From the NCBI GenBank assembly GCA_023436805.1, contig JAEZHT010000022.1:1-19183 (forward strand): a stretch of 19,183 nt of DNA. Direction: 5' to 3'. Source of the stretch: Bacillota bacterium. Its GTDB lineage: Bacteria; Bacillota_I; Bacilli_A; Acholeplasmatales; UBA5453. The notes under the pieces are model-generated. The model worked only from the letters and a program-made list of their open reading frames with translations, was not told the DNA's origin and did no database searches. A program made the translations under genes and the position numbers. Below are positions 14,525 to 19,183 of this stretch, one piece after another. Every line of letters starts with the position of its first letter. The stretch's first letter is position 1.

Positions 14525-15913
14525 CTAAGTATTTTTTGTATCCATTTGTTGTGCCATAAAATCATCGTCTCGTTTTTTCAATGTTTGTATGATTTCATCA
14601 TATAATTTTTTATCAATCTTATAGTATTTATGGTAAATGATGTAACTCGCAATGATTAAAAGCACGGGTAAAACTAACATAGATAATTTTAAATACCATA
14701 CTTCTGTTTCACTAACCTCTGCAGGTGAAGTGACTTCAGTGATCCCAATCCAGACCAATGTCAGACCAATAACCAAGGATGCGATGGCACCAGAGAGCTT
14801 GTTGACGAAGGGTTGGATGGCAAAACTAACCGACTCATTTCTTTTACCTAATTTGTAGTGTCCATACTCTACAGTATCTGCCAATAAGACAAGGATAATC
14901 AATTGTAACATACCCTGTCCAAAGAACATGATGATGCCTGCGGCACCGATCCAAAGTATGTCCATTGGAGATATGAAGAATAATACATAGCCCAATAAAA
15001 CCAACAGTATCGATCCCGAAAACAGTTGTTTTCGACTGAATTTCGATGAGAAAAATCGAAATACCATTAAAGCAACCATTTGTGAAGCCCCTAAAACAAT
15101 ACCAAAAACCCCATACATACTTTCATCTTTATACGCATATTTGAAAAAGTGGAGACCAAAATTGGTGGTAATCATATACCCCGTCATGAATAAACTCATC
15201 GCGACAGCTGCCCACATCAATTGGTCATTTTTCACAATGATTGAAAACATATCGCGAATCTTCGTTTGTTCAACTTTCGCATAATGGACTTCTACTTTGG
15301 TAAATCTAACTGTAATCAATTGACCTAAAACCATCAATATCGCACTGATCACAACAAATGAAAAGAACGCGGATTGTTCATTCATGTTTAAATCATTTCT
15401 AAAATATGCGGTGATGGGAATCAATCCACCAACCACGATGAATACCCCTAAGTTCGCGAATACACGTGCCCAAGAACCAATCTCTTCTCGCTCTTTTTGA
15501 TCTTGAGTGAGTGCTGGTAACATTGACCAATAAGCAATATCATTCATCGTAAAAAAGAGTTCCCATAGTAAATACGACCCAGTAAATACGATGATAAATG
15601 CGAGATTAGATAGTCCTAAGTCGGAAAACATCAAGACTGAGGTGACAGCTGAACCCAATAAGCCAATCAAAATCCAAGGTTTAAATTTACCATATTTTGA
15701 TCTGGTATTGTCAATGATGACCCCCATGAACGGGTCATTGAACGCGTCAAACACACGGATCGATACGATGATGACGGTCATAATCAATATCATTCGTGCA
15801 TTTAAATCTAAAATATCGGTTAAGTAGAACATTAAATACATCGATATTAAGGTATAACTCATGTCTCTACCAATGGTACCGACACCAAAGGTAAAACGAT
15901 TAGACTTGGTCAT
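14525..15913 (-). CDS. GPH family sugar:cation symporter
   Basis: A 462-residue membrane carrier with about 12 helices of the glycoside-pentoside-hexuronide family (MelB type). The first half has RVFDAFNDPFMG (53-64), with Asp56 and Asp60 at the positions of the cation-site aspartates of MelB, followed by IDNTRSKYGKFKPW (67-80), the family loop. A second-half motif LADTVEYGHYKLGKRNESVSF is also typical. It imports a glycoside with Na+ or H+. It overlaps the alpha-glucosidase gene by 14 bases (15900-15913), with GAGGT six bases before ATG inside that gene, so the pair is translationally linked. The substrate is probably an alpha-glucoside cleaved by the partner. Confidence 0.92.
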   Translation of the reverse strand: MTKSNRFTFGVGTIGRDMSYTLISMYLMFYLTDILDLNARMILIMTVIIVSIRVFDAFNDPFMGVIIDNTRSKYGKFKPWILIGLLGSAVTSVLMFSDLGLSNLAFIIVFTGSYLLWELFFTMNDIAYWSMLPALTQDQKEREEIGSWARVFANLGVFIVVGGLIPITAYFRNDLNMNEQSAFFSFVVISAILMVLGQLITVRFTKVEVHYAKVEQTKIRDMFSIIVKNDQLMWAAVAMSLFMTGYMITTNFGLHFFKYAYKDESMYGVFGIVLGASQMVALMVFRFFSSKFSRKQLFSGSILLVLLGYVLFFISPMDILWIGAAGIIMFFGQGMLQLIILVLLADTVEYGHYKLGKRNESVSFAIQPFVNKLSGAIASLVIGLTLVWIGITEVTSPAEVSETEVWYLKLSMLVLPVLLIIASYIIYHKYYKIDKKLYDEIIQTLKKRDDDFMAQQMDTKNT

Positions 15914-17516
15914 GGTTGACCTCGATGACCCTAGCTTCGTAAGGTCTCAATCGTTTCATTTCCATCGGTGGATAGTTTTGTAACAGAATTTCACCTGACA
16001 TGTCAATCTTGCTTTTACGGTATTTTGTCGACATATTCACGATCACCAAAATCGTTTGATTATTAAGTACGCGGTGATACGCAAATACACCTTTTTTCGC
16101 TATCAGTGGGACAAAATCCCCTTCAATTAAAGCGGGGTGTTGTTGTCTAATCTTAATCAATCGTTTATAGTGACTGAGGATGGAGTTGCCATCATCTTCT
16201 TGGCTTGCGACATTGATTGTCTTTTGGTTGTGGTTGATGCGTAACCATGGTTTCCCTGTTGAAAAACCACCACTTGCATCCCACTGCATCGGGCTTCTTG
16301 CGTTGTCTCTAGACACTGTTTTGATCATATGCCAACGGTAAAACTTCGGAATCCATAGTTTTTTTGCCAATGCCCATATGTTTTTGGTTTCAACATCCAT
16401 ATACTCATCTAATGATTTATAATCCACATTCGTCATACCAATTTCTTGACCTTGGAAAATGAATGGTGAGCCTTTAAGCGTCAACAAAACAGTTGCGAGC
16501 ATCTTCGCGCTTTCTTTGTGGTAATGGGCTGACCCATAACGCGACACACTTCTTGGTTGGTCATGGTTTTCAAAGTAGTTTGCATTCCATGGCAATGCTT
16601 TTTGCCACTCGATGAGGATACGATTGAATTTGTCTGGATTAAATTTGCGTTTGAACCATTTGACTAAGAATTGGTCGGCATCCATGTGTTCAAAACCAAA
16701 CACCATATCGAGTTCTTTTTCGGATTCGCTACCCAATAAATCGTTGGCTTGTTGGGTATTGACCATCACGGTTTCACCGACTAAAAATGCACCGTAAGGT
16801 TCAATCAATTCTTTTCTGATACGTCTGAGGATGTCATGATTCTTTTGGGTGGAATGGTACTTTTCCAAGCCCTTTAAGAATAGACGAGATTTACCATTTT
16901 CTAGGCTCGTTTTATACATCACATTGACAACATCACATCGAAAACCTGCGATGCCTTTTTTAAGCCAAAACTCGATGATTTGTTTGAATTCGTTATACAT
17001 ATTGGGGTGGTCCCAATTCAAATCGGGTTGATTTTGTGCGAATAAGTGTAAGTAATAGGTGCCGTCTTCATTCTTTGACCAAGCCTTTTCACCAAAAAAA
17101 CTGGTCCAGTTATTCGGTAGTTTTTTACCCTTACCAGGACGGTGATAATAGTAATCACGATAAGGGCTGTTGGGGTCTAAAGACGCTTTAAACCATGCGT
17201 GTTCACTTGAGGTATGGTTCATGACCAAGTCCATGACAAAATAAATGCCACGTTTTTTGCCTTCCTTGATCAATTGATCCATATCGGCCATCGTGCCATA
17301 TTCTGGATTGATTGAAAAATAATCGCTGATATCATAGCCGTAATCGACATTGGGTGAAGCATACACTGGTGATAACCACACATACTTTATCCCCAAGCGA
17401 ACCAAGTAGTCGAGTTTTTGAATGATGCCTTGGATATCACCAATACCATCGCCATTAGAATCTTTAAAACTCCTTGGATAAATTTGATAGAAAATGCCTT
17501 GTTTGAATGCTTGCAT
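15900..17516 (-). CDS. GH13 alpha-glucosidase (oligo-1,6-glucosidase/dextran glucosidase type)
   Basis: A 538-residue glycoside hydrolase family 13 enzyme with the (beta/alpha)8 barrel and a C-terminal beta domain. Conserved regions are DLVMNHTS (96-103), GFRCDVVN (191-198; nucleophile Asp195), VGETV (246-250; acid/base Glu248) and FENHDQPR (315-322; Asp319). The calcium loop DSNGDGIGD (19-27) is present. Val196 directly after the nucleophile is the residue linked to alpha-1,6 preference in the oligo-1,6-glucosidase group; alpha-1,4 enzymes usually have Thr. Trehalose-6-phosphate hydrolase shares the Val and cannot be excluded, but the partner is a GPH symporter rather than a PTS, which favours an unphosphorylated substrate. 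There is no signal peptide, so it is cytoplasmic. Confidence 0.93.
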   Translation of the reverse strand: MQAFKQGIFYQIYPRSFKDSNGDGIGDIQGIIQKLDYLVRLGIKYVWLSPVYASPNVDYGYDISDYFSINPEYGTMADMDQLIKEGKKRGIYFVMDLVMNHTSSEHAWFKASLDPNSPYRDYYYHRPGKGKKLPNNWTSFFGEKAWSKNEDGTYYLHLFAQNQPDLNWDHPNMYNEFKQIIEFWLKKGIAGFRCDVVNVMYKTSLENGKSRLFLKGLEKYHSTQKNHDILRRIRKELIEPYGAFLVGETVMVNTQQANDLLGSESEKELDMVFGFEHMDADQFLVKWFKRKFNPDKFNRILIEWQKALPWNANYFENHDQPRSVSRYGSAHYHKESAKMLATVLLTLKGSPFIFQGQEIGMTNVDYKSLDEYMDVETKNIWALAKKLWIPKFYRWHMIKTVSRDNARSPMQWDASGGFSTGKPWLRINHNQKTINVASQEDDGNSILSHYKRLIKIRQQHPALIEGDFVPLIAKKGVFAYHRVLNNQTILVIVNMSTKYRKSKIDMSGEILLQNYPPMEMKRLRPYEARVIEVNHDQV

Positions 17517-17538
17517 GCTATCCCACCTTCATACCTCC

Positions 17539-17544
17539 ATTATA
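17539..17544 (-). promoter_or_regulatory. Putative -10 of the alpha-glucosidase-symporter operon
   Basis: The reverse strand reads TGTATAAT, with TATAAT at 17539-17544 and about 22 bases to the ATG. There are two SD-like stretches in the leader (GGAGGT and AAGGTGGGAT); only the second is spaced for the gene start. No cre-like catabolite site and no sugar regulator gene are visible. Confidence 0.5.
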
Positions 17545-17550
17545 CATTAG

Positions 17551-17580
17551 AAAAAGAAAAAAGTTACACATGGTAACTTT
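17551..17580 (-). terminator. Terminator of the ABC exporter gene
   Basis: An 8 bp stem pairs 17560-17567 with 17573-17580 around a five-base loop. The minus-strand tail is six T, one C, five T. The stem includes part of the exporter stop codon. Confidence 0.88.
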
Positions 17581-19183
17581 ATTCAAATTGGGCTTGATAT
17601 AGTTTGTTGTAAAAACCTTGTTTTTCGATCAACTCATCGTGTTTGCCTTGTTCGACAATGTTGCCATCTTTGATGACTAAAATCAAATCGGCATTTTGGA
17701 TGGTGGACAATCTATGGGCAATGACAAATGTGGTTTTGTTTTCCATCAGTTTTAACATGGCTTGTTGGATGTGAATTTCGGTTTGGGTATCGACATTGGA
17801 TGTTGCTTCATCGAGAATCAACATCTTGGTGTTCGATAACATCGCTCTCGCAATGACCAACAATTGTTTTTGACCTTTAGAAATATTTAAACCTTCATCG
17901 GTTAATTCTGTATCATACCCTTGAGGTAACGCTTCGATGAAATGATGGATCTTGGCTTTTTTAGCGGCCTCGATGATTTGTTCACGGGTGACATCGCCAT
18001 TGCCGTAAGCAATGTTATCTGCCATCGTGCCTGTGAATAGCCAAGTATCTTGTAAGACCATGGAGAATGCTCTACGCAGTGAATCTCTGGTATAATCTTG
18101 GATGTTTTTACCATCGGCGATAATTTCACCAGAATCGACATCATAGAATCGCATTAAAAGATTGATTAAAGTCGTTTTACCAGCCCCGGTTGGTCCTACA
18201 ATCGCGACTACTTGTCCTGGTTTAGCTTTGAAACTTAAGTTTTGAATGACTGGGGTTTTCTTATCATATGAGAAGTTGACTGACTCAAAACGAATATCTC
18301 CAGACACATCTTCATATTTGACGGCTTCGGTTTTATCCATGACTTCTTCTTTCAAATCGATGAGACCAAAGACACGTTCTGCGGCAGCAAGCGCACTTTG
18401 AATGTCTGCCAGGATGTTACTCATTTGGTTGATTGGACCAGAAAAACGTCTGGAGTAGAGGGTGAAACTGGTCAATTTACCCAAATCAATTTGACCTCTA
18501 AAATAGAGTAAGCCCCCAAATACACCGACCAATGTGACTGAAAGGTTCGATATAAAGTTGACGGTAGGACCGACAATTGTAGAATAATAACCGGCTTGAT
18601 AAGACGCATCAGACGCTTCATCATTGATGATGTCAAAACGGCTCAATACCGCGGCTTCTGATACATACGATTGAACGGTTTTTTGACCGGTAATCATCTC
18701 TTCAGAGAACCCATTGAGTTCACCCAATTTGGCGTTTCTCAATCTAAATTTCTTTTTAACGATTTTGGATAATGCCCTTGTAAATATGAATGATAATGGG
18801 ATGGTCACTAAGAATACCAACGATAGAATCGGTGACATGATAAGCATCATCACCAATGAAATCACAACCGTGATCAATGATGTAAAGATGGAAACCACAT
18901 CGGTCGCCAGTGAGGTATTGATGGTGTCGATATCATAAGAAATTTTAGATATGATATCCCCAGTTTGGTTTTGATCAAAGAAGGAAACAGGGACTTTGGT
19001 GAGTTTATCAAATACATCTTTACGCATTTTGTAAACGACACTTTGACTGATCCTAACCATCGCAATGGATAGTGCATAGTTCAAAATCGAACTCAGTGCG
19101 TAAAACACAATCATCAATCCTGCAAATAAGAATACTTGATCAAATTGAACGCCATTTTCCATGGCTGATATGGTTCTACCCGT
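17579..19183 (-). CDS. ABC exporter half-transporter, partial (5' end beyond window)
   Basis: The open frame runs 535 codons from the right edge to TAA at 17579-17581. The ATG at 19160-19162 is internal: the codons before it (TGRTISA) stay open and fit the family, so the true start is outside. An ABC transmembrane domain (about five of six helices seen, with TGDIISKISYDIDTI coupling region) is followed by an ATPase domain: Walker A GPTGAGKTT, Q-loop VLQDTWLF, signature ISKGQ in place of LSGGQ, Walker B MLILDEATSNVDTQTE with catalytic Glu, and switch AHRLSTI. The SNVDT variant is common in YfiB/YfiC- and LmrCD-like heterodimers, so a partner half-transporter probably lies just upstream. Substrate unknown: lipid, drug or peptide export are options. 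Confidence 0.93.
   Translation of the reverse strand, partial: TGRTISAMENGVQFDQVFLFAGLMIVFYALSSILNYALSIAMVRISQSVVYKMRKDVFDKLTKVPVSFFDQNQTGDIISKISYDIDTINTSLATDVVSIFTSLITVVISLVMMLIMSPILSLVFLVTIPLSFIFTRALSKIVKKKFRLRNAKLGELNGFSEEMITGQKTVQSYVSEAAVLSRFDIINDEASDASYQAGYYSTIVGPTVNFISNLSVTLVGVFGGLLYFRGQIDLGKLTSFTLYSRRFSGPINQMSNILADIQSALAAAERVFGLIDLKEEVMDKTEAVKYEDVSGDIRFESVNFSYDKKTPVIQNLSFKAKPGQVVAIVGPTGAGKTTLINLLMRFYDVDSGEIIADGKNIQDYTRDSLRRAFSMVLQDTWLFTGTMADNIAYGNGDVTREQIIEAAKKAKIHHFIEALPQGYDTELTDEGLNISKGQKQLLVIARAMLSNTKMLILDEATSNVDTQTEIHIQQAMLKLMENKTTFVIAHRLSTIQNADLILVIKDGNIVEQGKHDELIEKQGFYNKLYQAQFE

Noticed and set aside
17517..17538. Mini-frames (four to five codons) in the alpha-glucosidase leader as a leader peptide
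   Set aside because: They are too short, with poor spacing to the binding site and no regulatory residues; probably chance.

Overview
The window looks like chromosome from a low-to-mid GC Firmicute-derived bacterium, most likely a wall-less mollicute relative that uses the standard code (Acholeplasma or Izemoplasma type). Trp is TGG and TGA is used as a stop, which argues against Mycoplasma. Shine-Dalgarno sites are strong, many genes overlap by ATGA or TAATG, and no RNA gene, transposon or CRISPR array is visible. The lineage is inferred from gene content and style; no marker gene proves it.

Layout on the minus strand unless stated: a long ribosome hibernation factor (hpf, cut by the left edge); a small ComFC-like zinc-ribbon protein; an EF-G-like GTPase. 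A divergent intergenic region follows, then a plus-strand block: yidD, then feoA-feoB and a small Cys-containing FeoB-associated membrane protein. That block ends at a bidirectional terminator facing a minus-strand CPA2 antiporter. Upstream of the antiporter lie proS, cvfB and an MFS carrier. Next come a Fic-domain protein, a three-gene polar amino acid ABC importer behind a lysine riboswitch, a cold-shock protein, a GPH sugar symporter with a GH13 alpha-glucosidase, and the last 535 codons of an ABC exporter half-transporter (cut by the right edge).

Three regulatory stretches stand out. The feo promoter carries a near-perfect Fur box over its -10, and the feoA Shine-Dalgarno sits in the 3' arm of the yidD terminator hairpin. 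The ABC importer has a promoter, a five-helix lysine aptamer, an intrinsic terminator and a ribosome binding site in order, so the importer is predicted to take up lysine. Five minus-strand terminators share a U-tract interrupted by a single C and followed by five or six U.

Functionally the window mixes translation-related genes (hpf, EF-G-like, proS, cvfB, csp), ferrous iron uptake, lysine uptake, ion exchange, alpha-glucoside use and export. I see no wholly new multi-gene system. The best second looks are the feo control region, the EF-G paralogue without the usual catalytic residues, the truncated ComFC-like gene and the shared terminator tail.
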